64,000 nucleotides of DNA. Origin: Solea solea. Its lineage: Eukaryota; Chordata; Actinopteri; Pleuronectiformes; Soleidae. The notes beneath the pieces are model-generated. The model was given only the letters and a program-made list of their open reading frames with translations. It made no database searches and was not told where the DNA came from. This document shows, in pieces, positions 40,891 to 53,115 of the stretch (position 1 is its first letter; every line of letters begins with the position of its first letter). The DNA is taken from positions 26,379,512 to 26,443,511 of the forward strand of contig NC_081138.1 of NCBI RefSeq assembly GCF_958295425.1, read 5' to 3'. The translations under genes were made by a program, and so were the position numbers.

Positions 40891-40921
40891 GTCACCTGAT
40901 GTAGGGTCAACATCAGGTGAC
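40891..40921. repeat. Perfect 12-bp-arm hairpin with paired E-boxes
   Basis: GTCACCTGATGT (40891-40902) and ACATCAGGTGAC (40910-40921) around a 7-base loop. Confidence 0.7.
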
Positions 40922-41425
40922 TCTAAAACTTTTCAGTCGAGAAGCAGACTTACTTGGGGTTTAAATAAAACACACAGTTACAAGTATTATTATTATAATA
41001 ATAATAATACATAATGGTATTCCCTTTAGTCTGTGTTAAATTGCATCGCTGAGAAATGAAAACAAACCGAACGCATGTGCTCGTTTTGTTCATATGAGGC
41101 AGTATAATGGAATTTTCTGACATGAGTCACGCTGCACACATTCAAATGAAATAAAAACTTCATTTCACTGCCTGTGCAATAACAAAAAAACTGGAAATAT
41201 AGTTGTTGATTCAAACACTGTAACTGCTTTTAAATTATACACAGAGAATCACAAGGACGCAAAACAAAGTTCTATTTATGTTTTTTCCTTTTTCTTTGTA
41301 GTAACCAAGGTGTAAACATGTTGTCAAAAGGACTGAGAAATAGTTTTTAGCAAATCCATTCTGCACATAATTGTATAATTGTATCCTCCATTCTGCTTTT
41401 GCCACCTTGTAAACACTTTACTGCC

Positions 41426-41430
<5 letters not shown>

Positions 41431-41470
<40 letters not shown>
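41431..41470 (+). repeat. (CA)20 microsatellite
   Basis: Uninterrupted CA run followed by GTGTGTGT. Confidence 0.95.
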
Positions 41471-41472
<2 letters not shown>

Positions 41473-41853
41473 GTGTGTCAGTGTTCAATAGTGTGCGGGA
41501 GGCACTGATCGTTCATCAGTCCTGTACACAGTCATCCTGCGTCTGTTCTCACGTTGACATTTAGCCCGGTGCCACGTTACAAACGAACCTAATCAGTCAG
41601 CGCGGACAGCAGCAGGGACACAGATGGGGGGGGGTGGGGCTTTGGGTGGTGTTAGAGTCGATGCGTCTTGTTCCTTGTGATGCCTCATCCTCGTACACAG
41701 CGGTGAACTATTTCAGTCAGATACATAGCACAATCGGAGTGGATGGTGGCCCTGAAGGCCAAAAGTGTCCATCACTCCCACTCTAACCGGATAAACGAGT
41801 ATTCTCAGTGGTGTAGTGTGGTCTACTGTAATTAGTGTACTGTTATCTCCCAA

Positions 41854-42000
41854 CAGTCTTGTATAAAGTACCTCAAAGGGATACTTAAGTAAAAGTATTT
41901 AACCAGAAAACGACTTCAGTAGAAGTTCACCTTTTTATTTGAGTAAAAGGATCAAAATGATGACGTTTTTAGAAGTAAAAGTGCCTGCTTCTATCGTCAG
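41854..42000 (+). mobile_element. Fish 'CAGTG...AAGTAC' MITE fragment
   Basis: CAGTCTTGTATAAAGTACCTC, TACTTAAGTAAAAGTATTTA and TTTATTTGAGTAAAAGGAT, related to 38771-38995. 3' end uncertain. Confidence 0.5.
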
Positions 42001-42635
42001 GTGCAGAACTTGAGCTGGTGGAGTAACATTTGGGAGGACTGAACATAAAGTAATGTTTGTGTGGAATTACCCTTTTAAAACTTAGAGAGAGCAAGAGAAA
42101 CACTGACTCTTGCAGCTGTTTGCACAAGCCCCTCCCCCTTCCAAACACCTGTTTCTAACTGTCAAAAACTGGTGAACTGGTAAGAAAAGGTGTAGGTTGG
42201 AAATTGTGGGCAGTTTGTTAAGAGGTTTTTGTGATTATTTTCCGTGGACCTCTAGCGGCGCAACACACACTCATTATAAAATCTGAAAACATCCTAAAAA
42301 AAGTGCCAAACTTTAACTGCGATTGTTTAAAAACTGTTATAGGTATCAAAACTTTTATTGAGGTGAAAAAAGTCTCATGTCTTGTGACCCATTTAAAGCT
42401 TCAACCATGTCTCTCTGTTAAAGTATGGGTTGAAATCAATTTTCTGACCGTTTCCCATTCATGTGTATGTGTTGGCTCATGTGCTGAGGACATGTACACC
42501 CTCATGTGGATGTGTGGGGTTTTTCTCAAAACTACGAGACGAGTCTCATGCCAAACTTTGTGACGGAAGAGGAACAATAAGAAGAAGAATAGTTTGTTGA
42601 AAGTGTCAGAAAGTGTCATTTGCCTCCCTGTCAGT

Positions 42636-42720
42636 AGTAGTAGTGGTTAGCACTGTTGCCTCACAGCAAGAAGGTGCTGGGTTTGATTCCCAGTCTGGGA
42701 TCTTTCTGTGGGGAGTTAAC
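42636..42720 (+). mobile_element. SINE family C, 5' tRNA-like head
   Basis: AGTGGTTAGCACTGTTGCCT and GGGTTTGATTCCCAG (B-box GGTTTGATTCC), then CTTTCTGTGGGGAGTT; truncated after the head. Confidence 0.7.
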
Positions 42721-43404
42721 CCACATCACCACCTTTTTATTTGCATATGTGTCCTTGCACATTTGTAAGTGGTTATATGGAACTCTTGGCATCTTTCTCG
42801 TGGGTATACATACAGTGTATATCTGCATATCACGTTCACTGTGTGTGTGTGTACACTGTGTGTTTTTACATGACACCAAACAAACACAAACACACACACA
42901 CGCGGTTTTGAAACGGCTGCACCGACATCATCTGTTAGTCTGGTAATCAGACTGCACTGACGCTGGCATTTAACACTGACGACAGCTCTTATTAAACACG
43001 CAGTGGGAATAGATTGAGTGAGAAATACAACGAAGAGCACAACAAATAATTACGTAATCAATGATGCAGCTGTTCATCAGGAGTGTACATACATTAAACC
43101 TGTCCCCTGCTTGTCACGTGTACTTGTACTTGTACCTGTACTTGTACTTGTTTTGGTCGTGCAGTGTCGGAAACCAAGATAATACATCTGGATTCTGGCA
43201 GGTGTTTTTTTTTTATAGTTTTCTGGCAAGTCTCCCGATGTGTTTATTAATTTTTTATTTTTTTGGAGTGATACTAGGCCCTTGGTGATATATATTTATT
43301 CTGTCTGACTTCCACTATGTGAAAGATTATGAGCCAGTGAGCTTGAAAATTAAAAAAGGTCAGCCAGAGAAAGTAAATGATGATACATACTCTTGGGGGA
43401 GAAA

Positions 43405-43515
43405 AAAGAGAAAAATGTATTGTACTGTATTTTAATGTTGGTGATAATGTTACTTCAAGAAATCAATATTTTCTCAGGTGGTACTTGGTTTAAAAAGTTT
43501 AAGAACTATTGGCCT
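43405..43515 (+). mobile_element. MITE family B, 3' fragment
   Basis: TGTATTTTAATGTTGGTGAT, then AATATTTTCTCAGGTGGTAC, ending TTAAGAACTATTGG. Confidence 0.6.
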
Positions 43516-44389
43516 TGATCAGTTTCTCTGTCAACTAAACTTGAGGCAAGAAATCCCAAAGTCGACTTGCTGCTGAAGCTGTGATAGTTTTAGTTCTGCC
43601 TTGAGGCGGAGGTCATACTGGTCTGGGTGCAGTTTCCCATTAAAATGTAATCACAACAAAAACATGGTCTTCATTTTCAGCTGTGTGTGAAACGGTCCAG
43701 TGATGATTCAAAGTTCATGAAGATCGCGGTGTACAGCAAAACTGGCAATGTTCTTTAATAACCTTTGTCCAGATGGCCTTGATGAATGCTGTCACCTTTG
43801 ACCACTTTGGGTGGAGCTGCTCATGAATGTAAATAGGAAAAATGGAATGTTCCGTCATCTTTCACACTGTGTCGGAGCCATGACCTGAGAAATTGCCATG
43901 ATTATTTCATGTTGGTCATCTTTTATCTGGGATGGTTTTTCTCCTCACTGACAAAAAGTGTTTGCTCTTTGCCCCAAGTGTTGGGTTTCTCTTGTCACTT
44001 TAATATTGGGAGGTTTCAGCCTTGATATGTAAAGTGCCTCGACTGATTTGATTTGATTTTATAGCTCAAATTCGTACTTTGTACAACACGCATGAAAGAA
44101 AAGACTTTACAGCTCCTCTAACAGACAGAGGACTCTTCCGCCTCACCTCTGCATTTACCAAGCGTGTCAAAGCGAACTACTGTGGCCTTTACCTGCGCTC
44201 TTCTCTTTTCCAATGCTCTTCATTCATCCAGCCTCAATTTCTTTTTATAATACGTTAGTTAGTTTGTTTATTTCCCCCTTGGGGAAATTCGTTTTTACAC
44301 TTTCTGTCCATTTGCATGTCTCACTTTGCAAAGTATGCATTACATATATGGCTTTGTTTTGTTTAAGGTGGAGATGGCTGAAGGTATTA

Positions 44390-44735
44390 GGCTTTACTTC
44401 GTTCTTTTGAATCTTCTTCATGATGGTAGGAGTTGGAAATGAATTATTTTTGTGGCAGTGTTGGTTATCAGATGGAGTTTGTAGTGTTTTTTTGTTTTTG
44501 TTTTTACAGTGAGCATGTTAAGGAAACAGGTGGAGCAATATAGCAAGATAAGTTGTACAATGCATTTATAGAGTAACAGAAGTAGGTGGGGGTCAACATG
44601 AAGTCCGTCAAGTTTGCTTATTGCTGAAAGTCTGATTTTTGCCTTTTTTTTCTGGATATCTGTGAATTTTGTATCAATTGTGAATCCAATGTATCTTTCT
44701 TCTTGGTTGGTGCTATGCCAACCATCCATCTATCC
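44390..44735 (-). mobile_element. LINE reverse-transcriptase C-terminal fragment
   Basis: A 103-codon - strand ORF reads IGFTIDTKFTD..., then LHVDPHLLLLLYKCIVQLIL and NTATKIIHF. The order (LGxxID, VDPxLLxLLYKxxI, thumb, TATKII) is that of non-LTR retrotransposons. No complete element. Confidence 0.6.
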
Positions 44736-44779
44736 TCTTATACAGTATTGGACAAACTTACTAGACTGAGTTTGAGCCC

Positions 44780-44930
44780 TCTGACTTGGATAGTCTAAGC
44801 AAAACCTTATTCATAACCTTAACCCTAACCTTTTACCTAACAAGAATTCTTGGCCCTAAACCAGAGCCTCAGAAATGAGTTTCTGCCTTATTAGGACCAT
44901 CACACACACACACATACACACACACATATT
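44780..44930. repeat. CA-flanked TAACC-rich repeat, copy 3
   Basis: CCTTAACCCTAACCTTTTAC, CTCAGAAATGAGTTTCTGCC and TATTAGGACCATCACACACA. The TAACCCTAACC is not a telomere array: fewer than three units. Confidence 0.6.
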
Positions 44931-46129
44931 TGTGTCAGGGTGTAAAGGTGAAACAGTGTATAATGACGCGTGGCCTCTTCTAACCTCCAAGACAGTCCAG
45001 GTTAGTGCGGCGTGTGAGCATCAATGCTAAATATGTGATTAATATCTAATCATCTCCTTAATTATTAATTATATAATAATTATTAATATGCACATACTAA
45101 TTAACAACTAAGGCCTCATCCAGCTGGCATGTGTTTCAGTGTCATTGTGCCGCAGTTTTCTCTCTTGTGCTGCTCTATGTTCATTTTCATCACTCCACCG
45201 ACTTTCCATTTGACTAAAACTACATTTGCATATACATGAGGTGCTTTCACCTGTGTTTAAGTAAAAGGTTAATTAGATTTGTTCTCATAATGGGGTGATA
45301 TTAAAGGCTAATTGAACCCCCTCCTCTGAGGGGAACTCTGTCACATGCCTGATTTTGAAAAAAATGCTAAGAAGTGGGCTGAGAGAGTTCTCATTCGTTC
45401 ACAGTGCGGTTTTATTTGTTGTTGTTTTTTACCCTGACCCTGGTTTGTACAGAAGTGTAGAACTGCCACAGAGGAGACAAAAATATGGCTTAATATGGCG
45501 ACGCCTCCATAGTTGTGTCCTCTGCTTTTGAGCATTTTAGACATTTTCTGTTTAGTTTCTGTAATTATCGTCACTTTTTGTTATCCCAGTTATGCATATG
45601 GTGTTTTGTCGAAAGAGTACAATACATTAAAAAACATTTGTTTGTAATATGAGCACATGAAAGAGAGCAAAAACACACACACAATAAAAACAAATGTACA
45701 TCTGTCAACAAGTTGTTACAAAAGCCAGTGGAACAACACAATGAATTATCTTGTTATTTTTCAATCACGCTCAAAACAGCATGCCAGATTTTCTGACTCT
45801 TGAAGTCGCTCTGAAATTGTCTGTGTTTATCTGATCTTCACCAGGTGTAACCACCCAAATAGGGCAGTTGAAGGGGATGAGGGGAATTTCAATAACATGA
45901 ACTTGTGACATCAAACACCTGGACTGCCTGCAGGCAACACCAGCCCTCTCCTGTGACTGTGATGGACTATGGGTGAACTCTGGGTGGACACGTTATTTGA
46001 CAAAGAAAATAATATCTGTAGTGTTTGTTGACTTCCAGTTGGAGCTGAGTTTCTTAAGACGACTGCTGTTCTGTGTCATGTAATTTGGTTTATATAATAT
46101 TGTTAGGGTTGCATTGTGCTGTGTTACAC

Positions 46130-46200
46130 CCGGGGTGGCACAGTGGTTAGCACTGGTGCCTCATGTCAAGTATAGAGTTGTGCAGTGTGGGAAGGTTGCC
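46130..46200 (+). mobile_element. SINE family C, 5' head fragment
   Basis: GGGGTGGCACAGTGGTTAGC and ACTGGTGCCTCATG; truncated. Confidence 0.6.
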
Positions 46201-46275
46201 GCATGAAAACCTGCTAATGACATTGTTATTTTTGAATAGGGAAGTAACTGGATGTCCAACTTCTTTCTTAACACT

Positions 46276-46575
46276 CAGTGCGTTTACATGCATGTTAAGA
46301 GAATAATTTGGTTTATTTAATGTCACGTAAACACGTTAGTCCGACTAAAATCAAGCTAGTCTTAGTCGGACTAACGTGCCTGGATAATGTGATTCATAGT
46401 CCGATTACTCCTGCGTGTATATGCTTAGTCGGACTGGACTCGGATTTGGCGTTCTGCGCATGCCCCAAAATTTCCTTCCCGGTCTTTGACCCGGAAGTAA
46501 GAGGAGACGACGTACAAGTCAGTCTTAGTCAGACTAAGGCCTTAGCTTGATTAAACTGTGCATGTAAACATACTG
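46276..46575. mobile_element. 300-bp TIR MITE with palindromic core
   Basis: CAGTGCGTTTACATGCA at 46276 faces TGCATGTAAACATACTG ending 46575. The interior repeats TAGTCCGACTA and TAGTCGGACTA several times on both strands. No 8-bp duplication seen. Confidence 0.75.
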
Positions 46576-47424
46576 ATTGTCGTGGGAACGCTCAAAACTA
46601 TGGATAACAAATGAAAAAGAGGTCACCTCCACATAAGTGTCTCATGATAACGACTGAGAATATTTTTAATTATTTTGTGTTGCTGCTCAGTGTGGATGGT
46701 TGAATGAATTAAAATAAATGTAATAATGTGCTATTATAACCTGGTTTTAATTACAGATCTATATCAGCGGTTACTCAGGACACTGACTCAGAGCACTTAA
46801 TCATTATTAGCTGTGGTTTTCCCTGCGGCTGCATACGTCGCTCTTCTGTAGGTTCATTTTAACACAGTCAAACAAACAGATATAAAGTCACTCCAGTAGC
46901 TTTTTTTCAAATTCAAGCGTTCTGTGGAGGAGGAAAGCGTTCGTACAGCATGTACATCCACATTCCCGTCTGGTCCAAACATCCCTGTTCTATTAAAGCC
47001 TTTTGATTAAGCCACCTGCTGTTATAGCAGCGTGTGACTGCATGACTGCACATACAATACCAGTTTAATAGAGGTTGTGTTATCTTTCACAGCTATTGAC
47101 CTGCCTGACTGGAAATGCCAAACTGGAAGTCGCTCACAAAATTGACAATGGCAGACGTTCTATACCGAGACACACAAACATGCAGAGTTGTGTGGAGATG
47201 ATGGTTTGAATATCAAGGACATTTGTTTTATAGTTAACCCTCTTATGACCATCATGATATTCCGGTAACCAGGTATACCTGTAGTATTGTCAAAAAAATG
47301 TTCAATGAGTGTTTCTGTCCCTTTTTTTTTTGCCAGTGAATCTTGTCTGTGATTGGACGGTCGCTCCACAGAAGTCCTCAGGGCTACCGTAATGACAAGT
47401 ATGCGCATGCAACGCTCTATTTCT

Positions 47425-47530
47425 TCCATCCATCTTCTACCGCTTTATCCTCCTCATGAGGGTCATGGGGGGTGCTGTGCCAATCTCAGCTGACATAGAA
47501 TGAAAGGCGGGGTACACCCTGGTCAGATAA
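47425..47530 (-). mobile_element. SINE family C, 3' part, - strand
   Basis: CCATCCATCTTCTACCGCTT, CCAATCTCAGCTGACATAGA and GCGGGGTACACCCTGGTCAG. Confidence 0.7.
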
Positions 47531-48929
47531 ACTGTAGGCACAAAGCTCTATTTCTCTGCTTTCCAGTACATGTCGGCAGAAGGGTTGTGCGCTACAGCTT
47601 TAAAATAACAAAAAATGTAAACATATGATGATTTATTGTCATTTTGCTGTTCACACAAAACCCACAGAGAGGTCACAGTGGTCACAGAGGACAAATGTGT
47701 ACAAAAGGTGAAAAGTGTAGGCAAAATCCATGAACAAACACAAAACAAACACAAAAGGCTAACACAAGAAAAAGGCTGGACACACAGGGACTAAGGGAAG
47801 GCGGGAAACACACGAGAACAGTGAAGCTACCTGAAACAAGACATAACATTACACATTAGTGCACAGAAGAAAACAGCAAAGACATGATGAAAAAAGTGCA
47901 CAAAGGCTGGAGGAGGATCAGCGAGGATAATGAAATCAACGAGGAAAATGAGAGGGAATTAAGAGGTGGAAGATCAGAAGGGATATTGTTGACATACGTA
48001 TATACTGTACCATTAAATTGGTCTGACATTTTTTTCAGTCTCCTTCTTCCTGGTTGACATTTATATAATGTGGCTCTGTGATCGGTCACAATCCCTCAGG
48101 TTACGTCACTCACACGGAAACGGCACATACATGTTTTTCATAATAAGTGGATACATCTATCAGTAAGTTTTGTAGCTGCATCGCTGTATCTGCACCATAT
48201 TCACCCCAGTGTTTGGTGTGTTGGTTAAAAACAAAGTGTGCAATCGCCTACAGAAACAGACAAGCATTGGATGGATTTTTTTTTTGATAAATTGTGTAGC
48301 TGATCTATTATGACAGAGAGCAACACACATACACACACACTGAGGCACAGAAAACACATTTCCGTCTTAACGGAGCATTTAAAACACTTTCAGTGTTGAG
48401 CTCACTTTTTATGCTATTTGTCAAACTCTCTCAGTCATGTGATCACTTTCTGACAATGACCTCAGGGCCACTAAAGCAGTTTATTTAATACTATTGTGTA
48501 CTATTTGTTTTCTGGTAACAGTGTTTGCCTTAGAGGTAAAATGTCACACCTATATTTCCTCTCATCTTCAGTGAAATAAATGTCCTTATCTCTCGTCACA
48601 AATTGCTCCTGCCCAGTGTCAGCCGCTGCTGACTGCAGCTCCCCCCAAGAAATACTAAAGAGCAGTGGAAGTGGAAGAAAATGAATGAATGAATCAATGA
48701 ATCAATCAAATTGCATGAAAAGGTTAAGACCCAAACAAATCCAGCAACCTTGACAAACCAGTCAGATAGATTCTGCTAAAGGTTAAGTGAACCATCTTCA
48801 GCCACCGTCTACTTCACCTTCTCACAGGTCCATAAAAAAACTCACACCTTCAATCCATCACCACACTCAACTCACGTTTTAATAAACTTTTCGTTTATAT
48901 TTTTAAAGGCATATGTTGAGAGGCAGTTC

Positions 48930-49110
48930 ATGGCAAAAAACAAAAGTGGAAAGGAAACTTGCCTTGTGACCAGAAAGTTGCCAGTTTGTGTTCCCACCAA
49001 GGCTGGGGTAATGGTACCCCAGCCCTGTTGCTCACTGTCGCAGAAAATCTCTGCCAAATCATGTCAATCCACTGTGGGGACCCCCTAGCAAAGAAGAAGC
49101 CAAAGAAAAG
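48930..49110 (+). mobile_element. Degenerate tRNA-SINE (HpaI-like)
   Basis: AAGTGGAAAGGAAACTTGCC, CCTTGTGACCAGAAAGTTGCC (in part) and GGCTGGGGTAATGGTACCCC, parallel to 20275-20515. Confidence 0.65.
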
Positions 49111-49484
49111 CATATGTTGACATTTTGTGTTAATATTTTTTTTAATCTTTTAGTTATTTTCTATATTATTGGCTTAACCGTGTACACACGGACCTCTGTT
49201 TCTATTTATTCAGACAAAAATGGATTTTCAAAAACATGACACCACCCATCCCGCTCCAGTGTCTTGTAATATTTTAGAAAGGAAGCTTAAGCTCTCACAA
49301 CTGATCACTTTGGGTGAATTTATATCCGATTTCAAGGATAGATGGAAGAAAAAAACACCTTGGCCACTGTAATAACAGAAGTAGTAGTGCTTCTCGTCAC
49401 ACTGTACTCCTCTGGTGAGCCATTACACAGACAGGTCTTCCTCCTCCTCCTCCTCCTCTCTTTGGATCGATTTCTTTGACATGT

Positions 49485-49485
<1 letters not shown>

Positions 49486-49524
<39 letters not shown>

Positions 49525-49620
49525 CTGCTGCTGTCATCTCCTTGTTTATGTGTGTGAGGTGTTATGACTCTGGGTTTTTTTTCTCTCCTCCTTCATGTGT
49601 GTGTGTGTGTGTGTGTGTGT
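49486..49620. repeat. (CA)n and (GT)n inverted microsatellites
   Basis: (CA)n at 49486-49523 and (GT)n at 49597-49620, 73 bp apart. A CTC/CCT tract (49438-49458) lies just upstream. Confidence 0.9.
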
Positions 49621-50644
49621 CTGTCAGGAGGATGTTGGCAACCTGGTGGCAAATTAACTGTGAGTGCAGCTCAAGGGATGGAGACTTGGCTAGTGCAAGT
49701 GGAAGACGATATAAAAACCCTATAAACCCCTACTATCCCATGTGTTTGTAACTGAATTGATAATAATTGTGATCGATAGCTGTGGGTACGTTTATTTTTT
49801 TGTTAGGTAAGTTGTTTTGTGTGTTGTGTACAGAAAGTCGTTTCTTAAAGTTAAAATAAATTAGTTTTTTTTGCTTTTAAAGCTCATGTTTAGTTCATGT
49901 TTTTGTTGTAATTCAACTTTTTCTCTTTAATTAAATTTGAGCTGTACAGCAGGCTAACTTTGACATTTCGTCTTGGAATGAGATTATGTTTTAACTGCAA
50001 AAACCTTCTTGCCCTTATTGTACTTTTTGGAAAATCTATTTCTGCAGTGTCGTGTTTGTCCGAGGTGTTATTTTGAAGCCTTTTTATTTCATCCTGTTTT
50101 TCAGTTTGGAGACTAGGTCAGCTGTTTGTCATTTATTTTCTGTTTTCTTTATGGAAGATAAGATGAGGTTCATTTAGAGGTTTGGTTTATTATTTTGGCA
50201 TTGCTCGTCTCTGAAGTCAATAACTAAAACTGCTTCTGCAGTTTCTTTGGAGAGAGACAGAGAGAGAAGAGTTTGGAGTCGCACACTCGTTATCCCTGGT
50301 TTCAACCCCCCAGGCCAGCGACATAACAGAGCTCATATAATCGGAAGTCTGAATCTGGGTTTTCTTCTCTGGGTGCAGCAGACAGTCCCATGTGCACAGG
50401 CTCAGTTCAGCTTATTAAATAAGATGGATGAGTTTTCACAGGATCAGGAGATTTGACCCTCCACTCCTGTTAGTTTCTCAGCTTCTGTTACATGGAGACT
50501 TGTCACTTCCAGCGTACAATATGACACATATGCTTGTGTTGAATCATTATTTCTGTTGAGTTATGTGTAATTACGAAAGGTTTCACCTCCTGGTTTCATT
50601 GTCAGGGGGATTAAACTGATTCTCCACTTATAATTATTTTTATA

Positions 50645-51000
50645 GTACTTTTTGAATTGTGAAACATTTTTATTTCTTTATAATTGTTTCACACAGTGGG
50701 TTTCATGAGTTCTTATAAAGAAAATCAAGCCTAAATATTAGAAATACAAGCAATACAATGCAGTTAAATAAATGAAAGTGGTTTTAGTTAATAAACATAA
50801 CTATTTAACATATTTTTTAGGAAGAAATTTAATATTTATACCATAAAATCAAGTTTTTTTATACTACTTTTTGAGAAATATGTTGTTAAGATTTTTTTCA
50901 CCCCATACAAATATACCACATTATGCCATTTTAATAATTGTTTTACACGATGGGTTCCATGGGTTCCTAAAATAAATGAAGAAACTGAATCAAAACAAAT
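50645..51000 (+). repeat. Diverged tandem duplication, AT-rich
   Basis: TACTTTTTGAATTGTGAAAC...TTGTTTCACACAGTGGGTTTCATGAGTTC at 50645-50730 is echoed by TACTTTTTGAGAAATATG...TTGTTTTACACGATGGGTTCCATGGGTTC at about 50866-50970 (pieces quoted; gaps between). Confidence 0.5.
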
Positions 51001-51514
51001 TGAATAAAGATTACTATTTGATATATTTAAAAGGAAAAAGGGGAAAGGAGAATATTCAGGTACTATCAAAATGAACTTATTTCAAGGCCAAAATCCTACA
51101 TTTTGTTGCTTTAAAGGTTTATATAGGGGGGAAAAGCCATGACAAATGCCTTTATATTAAAAGTGAAATATTCTACCCTGTGGAGTTAAAGTTGTGCCAC
51201 TGAAAACCCAGCCTGAAGTTCTGAACTAATGACCTACACACGGCTGTGCATGTTAAAAACTCCGTCATTAATATGTAGGGGAAAGATCAAAAGGTCAATT
51301 TAGTCAGGTATTCAAGTGCTCGGCTTTGCAGCGAAATCACTTGTCTGCTTTTATCTGTGTCTCTGCTTTTTTATAGGCTTTCTTTGATTCTTTAGATTTT
51401 GCTTTTTTTTTTTAAAAAAAAGTGGTGATGGAAGAGAGAAAAAGATCAAACACAAGGGAGTGAAAGAGGGTCTCTGGAGGCCGAACTGCATTGTGGGTCT
51501 ATTGCTTTGCTTGA

Positions 51515-52105
51515 GTTGATTACTGCAGTGCCCCACAGTATATGCTGGGGTTAGCCATGCTTCACTCTCCCGCTTACAGTTGGTCCTGAATGCTGCTGCT
51601 CGCCTGTTGACTGGAGCTCACAGACACGAGCACAACACATCCATTCTGGCCTCACTTCACTGGCTCCCGGTGTATGACAGGATCACTTTCAAAATCCTTT
51701 TGTTGGCTTTTAAACCCCTCCGACTTGCTTCAGTGCTCCAGTGCTACACGCTCCATCGCGGTCTCGCTCTCAGATCTGCTTCTGAATGTGCCAAAAACCA
51801 GGCTGAAGCTCGGAGGGGACCGGTCTTTCGCCGCCCGCCTTGGCTCCCAAACACTGGAATGAGATAGCAGGCCCCTTCACGTCCTGTTTTTAAAGCTCGT
51901 CTTAAGACGCACTTCTTCTCCGTGTGAGCTGTTGTGGTGTTGTGCAAAACTGTCGTTCTCTCCGAATGTGAGATGTTGTGTTTTTCCACTTATTTTATTA
52001 TTTTAAATATATTTTTATGTCATTTCAATGTTATCATAAAGCAGCAACTGTTGTTTTTTAATGTGCTCTATCAATAAAGTGGATTGGATTGGATTGGATT
52101 GTCTG
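51515..52105 (+). mobile_element. L2-like LINE, 5'-truncated 3' end
   Basis: From 51580 the frame reads VLNAAARLLTG and LASLHWLPVYDRITFKILLL, the conserved RT C-terminal region of fish L2/Maui LINEs. It is then frameshifted (SLALRSASECAKNQAEARRG type). It ends in an AATAAAG signal near 52074 and a (GGATT)n-like tail at 52081-52100. Confidence 0.8.
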
Positions 52106-52329
52106 CGGGCGAGTAATGTGCAGTGAGTAACTAATTACACTTCACTGAGTGACTTGACCTTCAGTGAAGTGAGAGGGTTAGACTGGGTTTAAAATGGGGG
52201 TTCACATTCAGCATGTGGTACAGACTGATCTATTAATCCTTCTGATCTAGTGCAACGTTTGACGAGACTGCAGCATTTCAGCGGCAGTGACCCGACAGAT
52301 GCTGCTAATTAATCGTACGGGTCTCACTT

Positions 52330-52912
52330 AAATGTCACTGATGAAATATAATTACTTATTCCTATAGGGAACACTATTTTTGTTTTTTATTTTTTTAAAG
52401 CTATAATAAAAGGTTAGCTCACAGCTAAAGAGAAATACCTAAAGAGAGTCTCTCTTGAGGTCACCTCACATTCCTAAGCACAAACCTAACAACTCAGGAT
52501 AACGGCAGCCGCAACTCACAAATCACAAAGGCCTCTGTGGGGCCCTGGCACCCATCATTTGTCTACAGAGTGTGCCTCATTATATCTTTGTTGTACATAA
52601 CCCAACTAGGACAAAGGACCAATAACTCAACAGTCCTCCCCAAGGTCGACTCTAGGTATCAACAAAGGAGGCGCCGGACATCGTGACCTGACGTCTCTCT
52701 CTCCTCTCCCCTGTTTCTCCAGAACCTTAGATATACCATAACTCTAGGATTCACAGGCAGACTGACAGAGGATGCCCAGACGTTTAACATCTCCTTGTTC
52801 ATGTTTGGTATTATCTCAGTTCTCCTCGGAACTGAGCTGCCTTCAATAAAGCTTTTCAACTGAACTCATCACTAACTCCAGAAACTCCTGATGATAATTC
52901 GTCTCCGCAACA
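52330..52912 (+). mobile_element. Possible solo LTR
   Basis: The segment ends CAATAAAGCTTTTCAACTGA... then CTCCGCAACA, resembling an LTR R/U5 with its poly(A) signal (52844-52849). The 5' TG boundary (about 52330) is a guess; no target duplication or internal viral gene was seen. Confidence 0.3.
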
Positions 52913-53115
52913 TAAACATTGTTGACTTCCTTCTTGTGTCGGACGTCGCGATCATGTCTCTTCCAATGACGACACTCTCTGACCAATCAGTGACTGATTG
53001 ACTGTCAGACAATCAGTCACGTCTGCTGACGTCACATTTTTGTATCGGCTCAACTCGCTTGGACTCTCACCAAGTTCAAGCCAAGCCGAGTCGTGCTAGA
53101 GCTGTATAATGGAAA
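52905..53115 (+). mobile_element. TIR MITE family A, 3' half
   Basis: GTGTCGGACGTCGCGATCATG to GAGTCGTGCTAGAGCTGTAT and AAAAGCACC, matching the right half of 4971-5653. Confidence 0.7.

Noticed and set aside
44815..44835. Telomeric repeat (interstitial TAACCC)
   Set aside because: Fewer than three units, and part of an interspersed repeat found at three places.
50247..50456. 69-codon ORF
   Set aside because: No recognisable domain, splice partners or conservation evidence.
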